64,000 nucleotides of DNA, taken from positions 1,240,001 through 1,304,000 of the forward strand of contig NZ_JAJEJR010000001.1 in the NCBI RefSeq assembly GCF_021390595.1, read 5' to 3'. The notes under the pieces were generated by a model that was given only the letters and a program-made list of their open reading frames with translations, was not told the origin of the DNA and searched no databases. Position 1 is the first letter of the stretch. Each line of letters begins with the position of its first letter. The stretch is from Paraburkholderia sp. HP33-1 (GTDB taxonomy: Bacteria; Pseudomonadota; Gammaproteobacteria; Burkholderiales; Burkholderiaceae). Below are positions 17,544 through 26,519 of this stretch, in pieces. The translations under genes and the position numbers were made by a program.

Positions 17544-18468
17544 ACGTCCCTTTGTTGCCGTACGTCGCAAGGCCGCTTTCAGCAAGCACCGCGGTCAACG
17601 AATTACGCAGCAGTTCGACTGGCCGCATCAGCCGGCCCGGCAGCGAGCCGTGCACGAACCACACCTCGGCACCAGTGCGGAAATCGACGGCGTCGATCAC
17701 CTGCAGCGCGTCGCGATAAGCTGAACGCTCCAGTATGTCGGGCGTAGCGACACCGAGGCCCAGACCGCGCGACACCAGCGATAGTTGCAGCTCCGAACCA
17801 AATGCTTCGACCGCGACGTTAAACGGTAAGCCGGCCGCGTCCAATGCTCGGCTCAACGTCGAGCGCATCCCGCAGCCGTTCTGGTTGAGTACCCACACGT
17901 ATCTGGCCAGATCGGCAAGCGTGACTGGCGTGTCGGGCAGGCCTAGCGACCGCGGTGCGACGATCACGGTGGGCTGGAACGCGAGGGCGGTCGCGCGCAA
18001 CGTGTCGGGTGGTATGAAGTTCGAAGGCATCAGTACCACCGATGCATCCAGCGCCCCCCGTTCAACGCTTTGAACGAGGCTTGGCGACCAGCCAGCCGTG
18101 ACGCGCAAGGTGAGCCGCGGAAACGCGCTGCGTAAATGGTCGACCGGCTTTTCCAGCGCCACGTCAGCCAGAAACGGCGGCATGCCCATTCTCAGCTCGC
18201 CGCACGGATCGCTGTCGGGTGAGGCCACCGAGAGGAGATCGTCGACCGCGCTCAACACTGAGCGGGCGAGGGCATAGACCTCGTTGCCCGTGGCGGTCGG
18301 CTTGAGCGGTTTGCTCTGGCGATCGAGCAGTTCAGCGCCAAGCGTTGTTTCGAGGTTCTGTACACGCCGCGTCAGACCGGGCTGCGTCAGATGAAGACGT
18401 TCCGCGGCGCGCACCATGGAGCCGCCCTCGACGACTGCAACGAACGCCTCGAGATCACGTGTGTTCAA
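17521..18468 (-). CDS. LysR-family regulator (TTG start)
   Basis: A 315-residue LysR-type regulator. Residues 1-60 form the HTH (NTRDLEAFVAVVEGGSMVRAAERLHLTQPGLTRRVQNLE). The effector domain reads GELRMGMPPFLADVALEKPVDHLRSAFPRL, the pattern of Nac/CynR/AbgR-type regulators. The start codon is TTG (CAA at 18466-18468 on the plus strand); there is no in-frame ATG nearby that keeps the HTH. Divergent from the MFS gene, sharing an AT-rich promoter region with a TATACGTATA palindrome. It probably controls that transporter. Confidence 0.87.
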   Translation of the reverse strand: MNTRDLEAFVAVVEGGSMVRAAERLHLTQPGLTRRVQNLETTLGAELLDRQSKPLKPTATGNEVYALARSVLSAVDDLLSVASPDSDPCGELRMGMPPFLADVALEKPVDHLRSAFPRLTLRVTAGWSPSLVQSVERGALDASVVLMPSNFIPPDTLRATALAFQPTVIVAPRSLGLPDTPVTLADLARYVWVLNQNGCGMRSTLSRALDAAGLPFNVAVEAFGSELQLSLVSRGLGLGVATPDILERSAYRDALQVIDAVDFRTGAEVWFVHGSLPGRLMRPVELLRNSLTAVLAESGLATYGNKGTSKFQGSG

Positions 18469-18487
18469 AGCAAACTCGCATAATTAC

Positions 18488-18497
18488 TATACGTATA
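18488..18497. promoter_or_regulatory. AT-rich palindrome in LysR/MFS promoter region
   Basis: TATACGTATA, within the only strongly AT-rich tract (about 18475-18520) between the LysR and MFS genes. It may be part of a LysR half-site or overlap a -10 element. Short, so only suggestive. Confidence 0.35.
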
Positions 18498-18563
18498 TTT
18501 CAATTGTCGCATATTTGGCGTGTGGCTACGATGGGTCGTATTCAGTCTTCTGAGCCCATTTCG

Positions 18564-19820
18564 ATGAATCCCTCTGCCCAAACGCGCGCCAACACAACTG
18601 CAGCCGTTTGCGCCGAATGCCCTGACGCGCCTACCCTCACGCCGCTGCTCACTGCCTTCTTCGCGATCGCAGTCGGCCTGATCGTGATGAACCTGTTTGC
18701 CGCGCAACCGCTGACCGGCGCGATCAGCCGCAGTCTGCATCTTGCGCCGCAGTTCGCGGGATTGACGGCGATGCTGCCGCAGTTCGGTTATGCGGCCGGT
18801 CTGGTACTCCTCGTGCCGCTTTGCGATCTGCTGGAAAACCGCCGCCTGATCGTGAGCATGCTGGTGTGCTGCGCCGTCGTCCTCGCAATCGCGATGTTCA
18901 CCGGTTCACGCGGCGTGTTCCTGGCCGCGTTATTCGCTGCCGGTGCGGCATCGAGCGTGATTCAGATGCTGGTGCCGATGGCTGCGTCGATGGCGCCGGA
19001 TAGTCACCGCGGACGCGCAGTCGGCAATGTGATGAGCGGCGTGATGCTTGGCATCGTGTTGTCGCGACCTGCCGCCAGTCTGATCGCCGGAACGATCGGC
19101 TGGCGCGCGTTCTATGGACTTGCCGCGGGGATCGACGCTCTGCTTGCCGTCGTGATTCGCGTGCAGTTGCCGGCGCGCGTCCCGTCAGTTTCGACACGCT
19201 ATTCGACGTTACTGCGCTCCCTCTGGACGCTGCTGCGCGACGAACGCGTGCTGCAACGCAGTGCCGCCTCGGCCGCGCTGGTGATGGGCGCGTTCAGCGC
19301 ATTCTGGACCGCTATCGGGCTGCGGCTTGTACAGCCGCCGTTCAGTTTCGGAATGAACGGCATTGCGCTGTTCGCGCTGACCGGCGCAGCGGGCGCGATC
19401 GTCACGCCGCTCGCGGGACGCGCGGGCGATCGCGGCTCGGGCCGGCGAACATTGTTTGTCGGGCACGTGACGATGCTCCTTGCGCTCGTCGTAATCGGTG
19501 TCGCGGGCGCCGGATGGGGCGGGTTTTCAGCGAGCGCGCATCCGCGGCTGGCTATCGCGATGCTGGCGGCCGGAGTCGCTGCGCTCGACGCCGGCGTCGT
19601 CACCGATCAGACGCTGGGCCGCCGCGCGATCAACCTGATCAATCCGGCAGCGCGCGGCAGACTGAACGGGTTATTCGTCGGCGTGTTTTTTGTAGGCGGA
19701 GCACTCGGCGCGGTGTTGTCAGGCGCGATGTGGGCGTGGGCGGACTGGAGCGGTGTATGCGCGGTGGGCTTCGTTTTCACAGGCCTTGCATTCGTGGTCG
19801 GGTTAGGCGGCGCAGCTTAG
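18564..19820 (+). CDS. MFS transporter
   Basis: A ~418-residue major facilitator with twelve hydrophobic segments. Helix 1 is LLTAFFAIAVGLIVMNLFAAQPL; the loop 2-3 segment is LLVPLCDLLENRRLI, a variant of the MFS A-motif; the second half has GAAGAIVTPLAGRAGDRGSGRR, the repeated A-like motif. This is the pattern of the YgaY/NepI-like exporters. Start is uncertain: ATG 18564 and ATG 18531 are both possible. Divergent from a LysR gene that is its likely regulator; substrate unknown. Confidence 0.85.
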   Translation: MNPSAQTRANTTAAVCAECPDAPTLTPLLTAFFAIAVGLIVMNLFAAQPLTGAISRSLHLAPQFAGLTAMLPQFGYAAGLVLLVPLCDLLENRRLIVSMLVCCAVVLAIAMFTGSRGVFLAALFAAGAASSVIQMLVPMAASMAPDSHRGRAVGNVMSGVMLGIVLSRPAASLIAGTIGWRAFYGLAAGIDALLAVVIRVQLPARVPSVSTRYSTLLRSLWTLLRDERVLQRSAASAALVMGAFSAFWTAIGLRLVQPPFSFGMNGIALFALTGAAGAIVTPLAGRAGDRGSGRRTLFVGHVTMLLALVVIGVAGAGWGGFSASAHPRLAIAMLAAGVAALDAGVVTDQTLGRRAINLINPAARGRLNGLFVGVFFVGGALGAVLSGAMWAWADWSGVCAVGFVFTGLAFVVGLGGAA

Positions 19821-19841
19821 AAGACGTGGACGGCGTCACCT

Positions 19842-20045
19842 CTAGCGTACGGCTTCGAAGTCGGCTTCGGCGGCCTTAAGCTCACGCTCCGCTTCGCGCC
19901 ATGCGGCGTGCGCGGCGCGGAATTCCGCCAGTGCCTCCGGGTTGCCGCGCCGCATCACCACTACATCCGCGCGGTATTTCCACAGTAGGGCAGCGCGAGC
20001 GGCTTTTTCGGCCAAGGCAAGGCGTGCCTCGATAGGTGCGAACAT
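19842..20045 (-). CDS. Small Ala/Glu-rich helical protein, hypothetical
   Basis: A 67-residue protein rich in Ala, Glu and Arg, with a heptad-like C-terminal half (AAHAAWREAERELKAAEADF) that should form a coiled coil. AAGGGGTTAATC lies upstream of ATG 20045, a good ribosome site. Last of a string of tiny minus-strand genes; unknown function, style typical of prophage or plasmid accessory genes. Confidence 0.5.
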   Translation of the reverse strand: MFAPIEARLALAEKAARAALLWKYRADVVVMRRGNPEALAEFRAAHAAWREAERELKAAEADFEAVR

Positions 20046-20055
20046 GATTAACCCC

Positions 20056-20124
20056 TTACAGGTCGTCGTAAAACCTGGCGTGTTCCTCGCCGTCGATTAC
20101 GCCCGCTTCGAGCACTCGCCTCAT
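20056..20124 (-). CDS. Tiny ORF, translationally coupled or gene fragment
   Basis: A 22-residue frame (MRRVLEAGVIDGEEHARFYDDL) whose ATG overlaps the TGA of the preceding tiny ORF in an ATGA arrangement. Without an ATG the same frame stays open back to the stop at 20206-20208 (…DESRLFAALTTGAEGRKCAPLDD…) and looks protein-like over its whole length. It could therefore be the tail of a gene that lost its start by frameshift from the 27-residue ORF. Confidence 0.3.
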   Translation of the reverse strand: MRRVLEAGVIDGEEHARFYDDL

Positions 20125-20204
20125 TGCATCGTCAAGCGGCGCGCATTTGCGTCCCTCGGCTCCGGTCGTAAGGGCTGCGAAAAGTCGGCTTTCGTCGTGT
20201 GCAT
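20121..20204 (-). CDS. Tiny ORF with good ribosome site
   Basis: A 27-residue frame starting MHTTKADFSQPLRPEPRD. AAAGGAACTTGAC precedes ATG 20204, a strong site, and the start lies against the stop of the preceding membrane microprotein gene. It may instead be the 5' end of a longer gene disrupted by a frameshift into the neighbouring frame (see 20056-20124). Confidence 0.35.
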   Translation of the reverse strand: MHTTKADFSQPLRPEPRDANARRLTMQ

Positions 20205-20205
20205 G

Positions 20206-20319
20206 TCAAGTTCCTTTGGCGTGCCCGATAAGCGCGTGGCGAGCCCACGCCTGACGGATGTTCATCGCAACGATCACAAGCACGGGAAAGAGTGTCACGA
20301 TGTAGATGGCGGCTTTCAT
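20206..20319 (-). CDS. Single-helix membrane microprotein
   Basis: A 37-residue protein, MKAAIYIVTLFPVLVIVAMN followed by IRQAWARHALIGHAKGT: one transmembrane helix and a short basic tail, probably N-out/C-in by the positive-inside rule. AAGGGGAACGAC precedes the ATG. Size and form recall phage or toxin-type membrane peptides, but no family is recognised. Confidence 0.5.
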   Translation of the reverse strand: MKAAIYIVTLFPVLVIVAMNIRQAWARHALIGHAKGT

Positions 20320-20353
20320 GTCGTTCCCCTTACTGGCGCGGCCTAAGCCACTT

Positions 20354-20533
20354 CTAGTGCGTGTCGCGCACTTTCCGCACGTTGAACAAGCCATACAAGC
20401 CCATTGCGGCCTCCACGTCCTCCTTCGTCATATCCGCGTAGGGATGGGCGGGCCGATAGGCTCCGGCAGGTTCTGCGGGTTTCTCCAGCTCGTAATACGG
20501 CGCGTGCTCGTACCGCTCGTGTTCGGGTTTCAT
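20354..20533 (-). CDS. Small acidic protein, hypothetical
   Basis: A 59-residue soluble protein beginning MKPEHERYEHAPYYELEKP and containing MTKEDVEAAMGLYGLFNVRK. AAGGAGCAGGCC lies before ATG 20533, the best ribosome site of this cassette. First gene of the minus-strand microprotein string. Unknown function. Confidence 0.55.
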   Translation of the reverse strand: MKPEHERYEHAPYYELEKPAEPAGAYRPAHPYADMTKEDVEAAMGLYGLFNVRKVRDTH

Positions 20534-21278
20534 GGCCTGCTCCTTCTTTCTTTCGTTTGCCCTTCATTCGTTGGACCGTGGCCGACTCCGTCAACTCCCG
20601 GCGAGTTGAGTTAATTGGTGCGGTTGGTTGTCGCGGTCACGCAAAAGAAAACCGCTCGTGGGCGGTCTTGTTGGTTGATACAGCCAGAAACGGCTTCTAC
20701 AGGCGGGCCGCGATATCGGTTGTCGTTTCCCGGAAGTATCGGGCGATCAGTATTTCAACGCTCGTATATCCTGATCTCTTGCATTGCACTTGTACGGGAA
20801 CCCGCTATAACGGCGCGCATCACTTTGCGGACGCACGTTGATCCGTCGCTCCGGTACGCATCCGCGCGCCTCGGCTGCACCTGCGGCAAGGCGATCAGGG
20901 CGATTGCTGCCTGATCACCAAGAAATGTTGGACGCCAAACATGCGCCGTAAGGAAAGACAGTCCACAACCCTTCAACCGCCTATAAATAACGTGGCTTGA
21001 AAGAGGTTGGCGTCTGCAAGATCAGCACGATGGAGACTTTGTCTGTCCTCGCCAGGAGAACACGACCAATACGAGAACGCCTCGTCTGTTGGATATGCCT
21101 TCAACGACAAGCGCTTCGTCGGCCATGTCTTCCATTTACGTGACACTTTGAGTGTTTCTACTTTGTAGCGGTGTTCCAAGCAATGGAGCCGGTGTCGATT
21201 CGACATCTCCGCCCAGCGCGCTTTGTCAGCTAGAAAGCTGAAGCGGACCGTTCGACTAAACGAAAACATGGAGTTCTC
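20534..21278. other. Long intergenic region upstream of SDR gene
   Basis: About 745 bp with no convincing gene. It holds an inverted repeat TCAACTC-N5-GAGTTGA at 20591-20609, ~60 bp before the microprotein cassette. A small hairpin with T-rich tail on the minus strand lies at about 20642-20666 (ACCGC/GCGGT stem). The promoter of the SDR gene must be here too. The hairpin suggests that something is transcribed leftward across 20.7-21.2 kb, but no frame there is persuasive. Confidence 0.4.
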
Positions 21279-22019
21279 ATGACTAAGCTAAGTAATAAGG
21301 TTGCCCTTGTGACGGGCGGGTCAAGGGGCATCGGCGCTGCCATTGCCAAGAGATTGGCCGCAGACGGCGCGCGCGTGGCGATTACTTTCTCCAAGGGCAG
21401 CGATGCGGCTGACAACGTAGTCAAAGCCATACAAAGCGCGGGCGGACAAGCGATTGCGATCCAGGCAGATGCAGCGAAGCCGGAAGCAATCAACCATGCG
21501 GTGCAGCAGACGATTGCCGCATTCGATGGCCTGGACATTCTGGTCAATAATGCAGGGACGGCGATTCCAAAACCCTTCGAAGAGACGACTCTGGAGGAAT
21601 TGGATCACGTCATCAACCTTAATATTCGGGGCGTGTTTCTGACAACGCAAGCAGCCCTCAAGCATCTGAAGGCCGGCGGCCGCATCATCAATATTGGCTC
21701 GTGCGTGGGAGAGCGAATGGTGACTCCGGGCCTGGTCCCCTATTCCGCGACGAAGGCGGCCATACGGATGTTCACGCAGGGCCTATCACGAGAAGTTGGC
21801 GAACGAGGTATCACGGTCAACAATATTCAACCTGGCCCAATCGACACGGATCTCAACCCTGCGGCGGGTGATTGGGCAACCCCTCAATTGGCGATGACCG
21901 CGCTCAAGAGATACGGGCAGGTCGATGAAATTGCGTCAATTGTTGCTTTTATTGCTAGCGACGAAGCAGCGTACATCACCGGAGCGAATCTTACGATCGA
22001 CGGCGGCACGAATGCCTAG
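21279..22019 (+). CDS. Short-chain dehydrogenase/reductase (FabG-like)
   Basis: A 246-residue classical SDR. Residues 9-20 carry TGGSRGIGAAIA (TGxxxGxG cofactor motif); NNAG follows at about residue 90 (LVNNAGTAIP), the catalytic Ser lies in GSCVGE, and YSATK holds the Tyr-Lys pair near residue 156. The end TGANLTIDGGTNA is the standard C-terminus. Basic residues after the first strand are few, but the 'SKGSDAAD' loop is typical of NADP-preferring enzymes. Substrate unknown. GGAG lies before the ATG. Confidence 0.9.
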   Translation: MTKLSNKVALVTGGSRGIGAAIAKRLAADGARVAITFSKGSDAADNVVKAIQSAGGQAIAIQADAAKPEAINHAVQQTIAAFDGLDILVNNAGTAIPKPFEETTLEELDHVINLNIRGVFLTTQAALKHLKAGGRIINIGSCVGERMVTPGLVPYSATKAAIRMFTQGLSREVGERGITVNNIQPGPIDTDLNPAAGDWATPQLAMTALKRYGQVDEIASIVAFIASDEAAYITGANLTIDGGTNA

Positions 22020-22516
22020 CGTTAGGATTGACTCTCGGCGATGAGGCGGAAAAATGGGACTTTCGTTGTCAACGGGCACGGAAAGTGGCCTTCGACCGCC
22101 ATGGTCCCACCACGCACACGGCCGAGGCGACAACAGCCCGAGGTGTTGGAAACTGCGTGTTCCAGGTGGACGTCTTTGGGTTCCGTTGAGCTTACGGCCG
22201 GCCGAATCGGCTGGCAGCAAGCTGCCTGTGCAACAAGTATCAACGAAAGCGGAACGGACTATCTATATCGGGTCGGTAAGCGCCTTTTCCCGAAAATCTT
22301 CGATGAACCCAAACTATTGCACCAACTGCTGAATCCGCACCGAACGGCTGCCCGTGAAAAGCCGGCGTCGATGACCGGCGCGCTCAGTTAGCCGCCGTTG
22401 AGCCGCTTACCGCGAAATCTTCATTTGCGCACGTCGATTTCTCCGACGATCATTCGTCGTAGTCACAGGAGGCGCCTTTGCCTCCAAACAATAACGTCTA
22501 CAAAGGAGAAACCCGA
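22020..22516. other. Intergenic region with no recognised gene
   Basis: About 500 bp between the SDR and DGPF-domain genes. Several open frames exist but none has a ribosome site, a family motif or coding-like third positions; I see no terminator or RNA structure I would defend. Confidence 0.4.
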
Positions 22517-22945
22517 ATGCGTGTAATGGTCATCATCAAGGCAACCCCCGAATCCGAGGCTGGGCAAATGCCAGGCATGGAACTCATCGCGGCGATGGGC
22601 AAATATAACGAAGAACTCGTGAAGGCTGGGATCATGCAAGGCGGCGACGGGCTGAAGCCGAGTTCGGCAGGCGTACGCGTGAGGTTTTCAGGGAAGAACC
22701 GTACCGTCGTCGACGGCCCGTTTGCCGAGGTCAAGGAATTGATCGCCGGGTATTGGCTCTGGCAAGTTCAATCGATGGACGAAGCGATTGAATGGGTCAA
22801 GCGTTGCCCGAATCCGATGGTGAGTGATTCAGAGATCGAGATTCGGCCTTTCTTTGAGCCTGCGGACTTTGGTGAGGCCTTTACTCCTGAGCTTCAAGAG
22901 GAGGAAAAGCGGCTACGACAGCAGATTGACGGGCAGACGCGCTGA
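22517..22945 (+). CDS. YCII-related (DGPF-domain) protein
   Basis: A 142-residue protein of the YCII/DGPF family (ferredoxin-like fold). The N-terminal strand is MRVMVIIKATPESEAG, and the hallmark VDGPFAEVKELIAGYWLWQV is centred near residue 72, followed by EAIEWVKRCPNP. Members are often encoded with an ECF sigma factor; none is present here. AAAGGAG sits just before ATG 22517. A strong bidirectional terminator follows. Confidence 0.88.
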   Translation: MRVMVIIKATPESEAGQMPGMELIAAMGKYNEELVKAGIMQGGDGLKPSSAGVRVRFSGKNRTVVDGPFAEVKELIAGYWLWQVQSMDEAIEWVKRCPNPMVSDSEIEIRPFFEPADFGEAFTPELQEEEKRLRQQIDGQTR

Positions 22946-23034
22946 CTTTTCATCGCCGTCAGTCTGCCGAGGGCGCGGTTGGTGTGAGATGCCGGGCCGG
23001 TGCGTTCGGCCTGGTGCAGATCGGTGCAAAAGAG

Positions 23035-23066
23035 GAGGGCGGCTCACCATGAGCCGCCCTCTTTTT
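23035..23066 (+). terminator. Strong bidirectional terminator
   Basis: Perfect 12-bp stem (GAGGGCGGCTCA and its complement) with a 3-nt loop, followed by five T on the plus strand; the minus strand also has a pyrimidine-rich tail (CCTCTTTT). It sits between the convergent YCII-type gene and the luciferase-like gene and can serve both. Confidence 0.92.
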
Positions 23067-23103
23067 GTGCGTTGCCGTGCCGGCCGGTCGATTCGCTAAT
23101 CGC

Positions 23104-24099
23104 CTATTTGCCCGCCATCAATTCATCGCGCACCTGCGCGCCGATCTCGAACGAGCGCAGCCGCGCTTCGTGATCGTAAATCTGCGCGGTCAGCATCAAC
23201 TCGTTCGCGCCAGTCTGCTCGATGATCGATTGCAGACCTTCGCGGATCGCGTCGCGATCGCCGAGCACCGTGCAGGCGAGCGCGCGTGCGACGTTATTCA
23301 GCTCCATCTCCGATGCGTCGAGCCGCTCGACCGGCGGCTGCAATTGCCCCGGCGTGCCGCGCCGCAGATTGATGAACTGCTGCTGCAGCGAGGTGAAAAG
23401 ACGTGCGGCTTCGTCGTTCGTGTCGGCGGCGAACAGATTGACGCCGACCATCGCATAGGGTTTCGCTAGCGTCGCGGACGGCCGGAACTGCGAGCGATAC
23501 ACCTGCAGCGCGCTCATCATGTAATCGGGCGCGAAGTGCGACGCGAACGCGAACGGCAGCCCGAGCGCCGCGGCCAGTTGCGCGCTGTAAAGCGACGAGC
23601 CGAGCAGCCACAGCGGCACCTGCAGGCCCGCGCCCGGCACCGCGCGAATACGCTGGCCCGCGACCGGTTCCGCGAAATAACGTTGCAGCTCGACGACGTC
23701 GTCGGGGAAGGTTTCGGCGCTCGCCTGCAGATCGCGGCGCAGCGCGCGGGCGGTGGTCTGATCGGTACCGGGCGCGCGGCCGAGGCCGAGATCGATCCGC
23801 CCCGGATACAGCGACGCGAGCGTGCCGAACTGTTCGGCGATCACGAGCGGCGCATGGTTCGGCAGCATGATGCCGCCGGAGCCGACGCGAATCGTCTTCG
23901 TGCCGCCTGCCACGTAGCCGATCACGACGGAGGTCGCCGCGCTCGCGATGCCAGTCATATTGTGATGCTCGGCGAGCCAGTAGCGCTTGTAGTTCAACCT
24001 TTCCGCGTGCTGCGCGAGTGACAGTGTGTTCCTGAACGCGTCCGCTGGCGTGGCGCCCGCGGTGACCGGTGAAAGATCGAGAACCGAGAAGGGGATCAT
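23104..24099 (-). CDS. LLM-class flavin-dependent oxidoreductase
   Basis: A 331-residue luciferase-like monooxygenase, FMN-dependent. Motifs: the start [15 protein letters not shown], the segment [22 protein letters not shown] near residue 45, [30 protein letters not shown] in the middle, and [30 protein letters not shown] further on. This is the layout of the YwcH/YhbW-type subfamily ('MsnO8 family'). Start ATG 24099 keeps the family N-terminus; the frame runs open another 87 codons upstream with no motif. Substrate unknown. Confidence 0.9.
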   Translation of the reverse strand: MIPFSVLDLSPVTAGATPADAFRNTLSLAQHAERLNYKRYWLAEHHNMTGIASAATSVVIGYVAGGTKTIRVGSGGIMLPNHAPLVIAEQFGTLASLYPGRIDLGLGRAPGTDQTTARALRRDLQASAETFPDDVVELQRYFAEPVAGQRIRAVPGAGLQVPLWLLGSSLYSAQLAAALGLPFAFASHFAPDYMMSALQVYRSQFRPSATLAKPYAMVGVNLFAADTNDEAARLFTSLQQQFINLRRGTPGQLQPPVERLDASEMELNNVARALACTVLGDRDAIREGLQSIIEQTGANELMLTAQIYDHEARLRSFEIGAQVRDELMAGK

Positions 24100-24416
24100 T
24101 GTGTGTTGATTGCAGTGGGCGGCGCTTTCGCGCGATGGGGCATTGTGGCAAAGCGGCGGCTTTTCTGCTGGCGGCGCGGCGATGTCCATATCGGCCGAAG
24201 GGTCTGTGGGGAGCGCGAGGCGATGATTCGTGGCGCGGAAATTGCACTTGCTGGCGTGTTCGCGCGGCGGTGTTTCGCATTCGCCTTGCGCGGGTATAAG
24301 CAATCCAGCGAGTGACCGTGCGCCGATCCGCATTCGAGAGTACGGTTGAATTATCGACACGGTGACGCGAGCCGTTACCGGAAATCTGGAATGAAAGCGA
24401 AGGAGTTCCCGATCCC
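24100..24416. other. Divergent promoter region, LLM oxidoreductase / rhodanese
   Basis: About 317 bp between divergent genes. No gene or structured element recognised apart from AAGGAGTTCCC just before the rhodanese ATG. Confidence 0.4.
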
Positions 24417-26018
24417 ATGAATGTCGTCAAAGAGTTTCATACCCGATCATTCCAAGACGTGTGCCACGCATTGCTCGCCCGCGAGGAGATCGCACTCCTC
24501 GACGTGCGTGAGGAAGATCCGCACGCGCGCAGTCATCCGTTGTTCGCCGCCAATCTGCCACTGTCGCGGCTCGAGCTCGACGCGCCAGCGCGGCTGCCGC
24601 GGCGGGCGGTGCCGATCGTCGTGTTCGATGCCGGCGAGGGCCTCGCGAGGCGCGCGGCCGAGCGCCTGACCGCGCTCGGCTACACCCATGTCGCGTTGCT
24701 CGAAGGCGGCCTGCAAGGCTGGCGCGAAGCGGGCGGCGAGCTGTTCAGGGACGTCAACGTGCCGAGCAAGGCATTCGGCGAACTGGTCGACAGCGTGCGT
24801 CATACGCCATCGCTGTCCGCGCAGCAGGTGCAGGCGCTGCTCGATCGCGACGCCGATGTCGTGGTGCTCGACGCGCGCCGCTTCGACGAGTTTCAGACCA
24901 TGAACATCCCCGGCAGTATCAGCGTGCCGGGCGCGGAACTGGTGCTGCGCGCGCGGCAGCTCGCGCCGGATCCGGCTACGCGCATCATCGTCAATTGTGC
25001 GGGACGCACGCGCAGCATCATCGGCGCGCAGTCGCTGATCAACGCGGGTGTGCCGAATCCGGTCGCCGCGCTGCGCAACGGCACGATGGGCTGGACGCTC
25101 GCCGGTCAGCCGCTCGCGCATGGCGGCGCGCGGCGCGTCGAAGGCGCGGTCGACGACGTCTCCCGACTCGCCGCCGCCGAGGGCGCGCGCACGGTCGCCG
25201 ATCGTGCGCGTGTGCGCCGCACCTCGCGCGACGAAGCGCGTCGCTGGGCCGACGAAGCGGTGCGCACTGTGTATCGCTTCGACGTGCGCATGCCTGAGGA
25301 GTACGAGGCGGGCCACGTGCCTGGTTTTCGCAGTGCGCCGGGTGGCCAGCTCGTGCAGGAGACCGACCTGTTCGTGCCGGTGCGCGGCGCGCGCGTGATC
25401 CTCGCGGACAACGACGGCGTGCGCGCGAACATGACCGCCTCGTGGCTCGCGCAGATGAACGTCGAGGTGTACGTGGTCGATGGCCTCACGGCGGCCGATT
25501 TCGCCGAGAAGGGCATGACGCCGCCCGTGCGTAATGCGGTCACGCCACCCGACGTCGACGAGATCGAGCCGGCCGGGCTCGCCGCGCTGCTGCAGTCGCC
25601 GGGTACCGTGGTGCTCGACTTCACGAGCAGCACGAACTACCTGAAGCGGCACATTCCGGGCGCCTGGTTCGTGATTCGCAGCCAGCTCGCTGACGCGCTG
25701 CGCACACTACCTGACGCGAAGCGCTATGTGCTCACGTGCGACACCAGCGTGCTCGCGCGCTTCGTCGCGCCGGAGCTCGCCGCGGCGACCGGGCGGCCGG
25801 TGCAGGTGTTGCGCGGCGGCACGATTGCGTGGATCGACGCGGGCTTGCCGATGGAGTCGGGCGGCACGCGAATGGCGTCGCCGCGCATCGACCGTTATCA
25901 ACGGCCGTATGAAGGTACCGACAACGCACGCGAAGAAATGAGCGCGTATCTGGAGTGGGAGCATGGGCTCGTCGCGCAACTCGCGCGCGACGGCACGCAC
26001 GGCTTTCGGGTGATATGA
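24417..26018 (+). CDS. Four-domain rhodanese sulfurtransferase
   Basis: A 533-residue protein made of four tandem rhodanese-like domains, at about residues 8-112, 130-233, 262-365 and 383-480. Domain 2 has an active-site loop CAGRTRS with Cys194, and domain 4 has CDTSVLA with Cys441; at the equivalent sites domain 1 has DAGEGLA and domain 3 DNDGVRA, with Asp in place of Cys, so these two are probably inactive or structural. Similar multi-rhodanese proteins in Burkholderiales transfer sulfane sulfur or act on thiosulfate; the exact donor is unknown. No signal peptide. Start ATG 24417 with AAGGAG nearby. Confidence 0.88.
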   Translation: MNVVKEFHTRSFQDVCHALLAREEIALLDVREEDPHARSHPLFAANLPLSRLELDAPARLPRRAVPIVVFDAGEGLARRAAERLTALGYTHVALLEGGLQGWREAGGELFRDVNVPSKAFGELVDSVRHTPSLSAQQVQALLDRDADVVVLDARRFDEFQTMNIPGSISVPGAELVLRARQLAPDPATRIIVNCAGRTRSIIGAQSLINAGVPNPVAALRNGTMGWTLAGQPLAHGGARRVEGAVDDVSRLAAAEGARTVADRARVRRTSRDEARRWADEAVRTVYRFDVRMPEEYEAGHVPGFRSAPGGQLVQETDLFVPVRGARVILADNDGVRANMTASWLAQMNVEVYVVDGLTAADFAEKGMTPPVRNAVTPPDVDEIEPAGLAALLQSPGTVVLDFTSSTNYLKRHIPGAWFVIRSQLADALRTLPDAKRYVLTCDTSVLARFVAPELAAATGRPVQVLRGGTIAWIDAGLPMESGGTRMASPRIDRYQRPYEGTDNAREEMSAYLEWEHGLVAQLARDGTHGFRVI

Positions 26019-26304
26019 CGGGCCGGATGGCCGGCGGCCGCGAGAATCCTCTGCCGATTCGGTGTAAACGCGCTCTCGTCGAAAGCCTCCAATACGTTTA
26101 GATTAATGACATCAGGAAGGCTTATCGAGGGACCAGGGCGGCCAATAAACGGCAGCGGTTTGTCATTCGGCGATGGCGCAAGGTGAGCAGCCAAGGTTGC
26201 TCATCGCTTCGTCTGGAGCGGACCGCTGCGCGTCGTCCGCGGTGCTTCGCGCAAGGCGGCCAGTGGGCCGCCGTCACTTCCGGTTGATCGCAATCGACCG
26301 AGCT

Positions 26305-26333
26305 GGCGACGCTGTGTACAGCGTCGCCTTTTT
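26305..26333 (+). terminator. Rho-independent terminator
   Basis: Perfect 10-bp stem (GGCGACGCTG / CAGCGTCGCC), TGTA loop, then five T. It lies ~290 bp after the rhodanese stop in the 26.0-26.5 kb gap. The stretch between 26019 and 26304 holds no recognised gene, so either the rhodanese mRNA has a long 3' tail or a short RNA is made there. Confidence 0.85.
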
Positions 26334-26519
26334 GCTTCTGGCGTGCCCATTCCCAGTCGACTTTTTCGCGCTGCGCGCGACACCTTGCGTGCGCAGCCGC
26401 ACTCGCATTGCCTGCGTCGCTCGCGGTTTTTTCCGCGCACGGTTATGCTTGTAGCAAACACTACAGACCGGCAATGCACTGGGGCGGCAGATCCCGCGCG
26501 CATCCGGACAGGAACCGAC

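Noticed and set aside
20642..20666. Small hairpin with T-rich tail read as a minus-strand terminator
   Set aside because: Five-base-pair stem only; no convincing gene to its right on the minus strand. Noted within the gap description rather than called.
20973..21269. Minus-strand 98-codon frame whose end (ADLADANLFQATLF) looks like pentapeptide repeats
   Set aside because: Only two to three repeat units, no ribosome site, no other support, and it covers the promoter region of the SDR gene. Probably chance.
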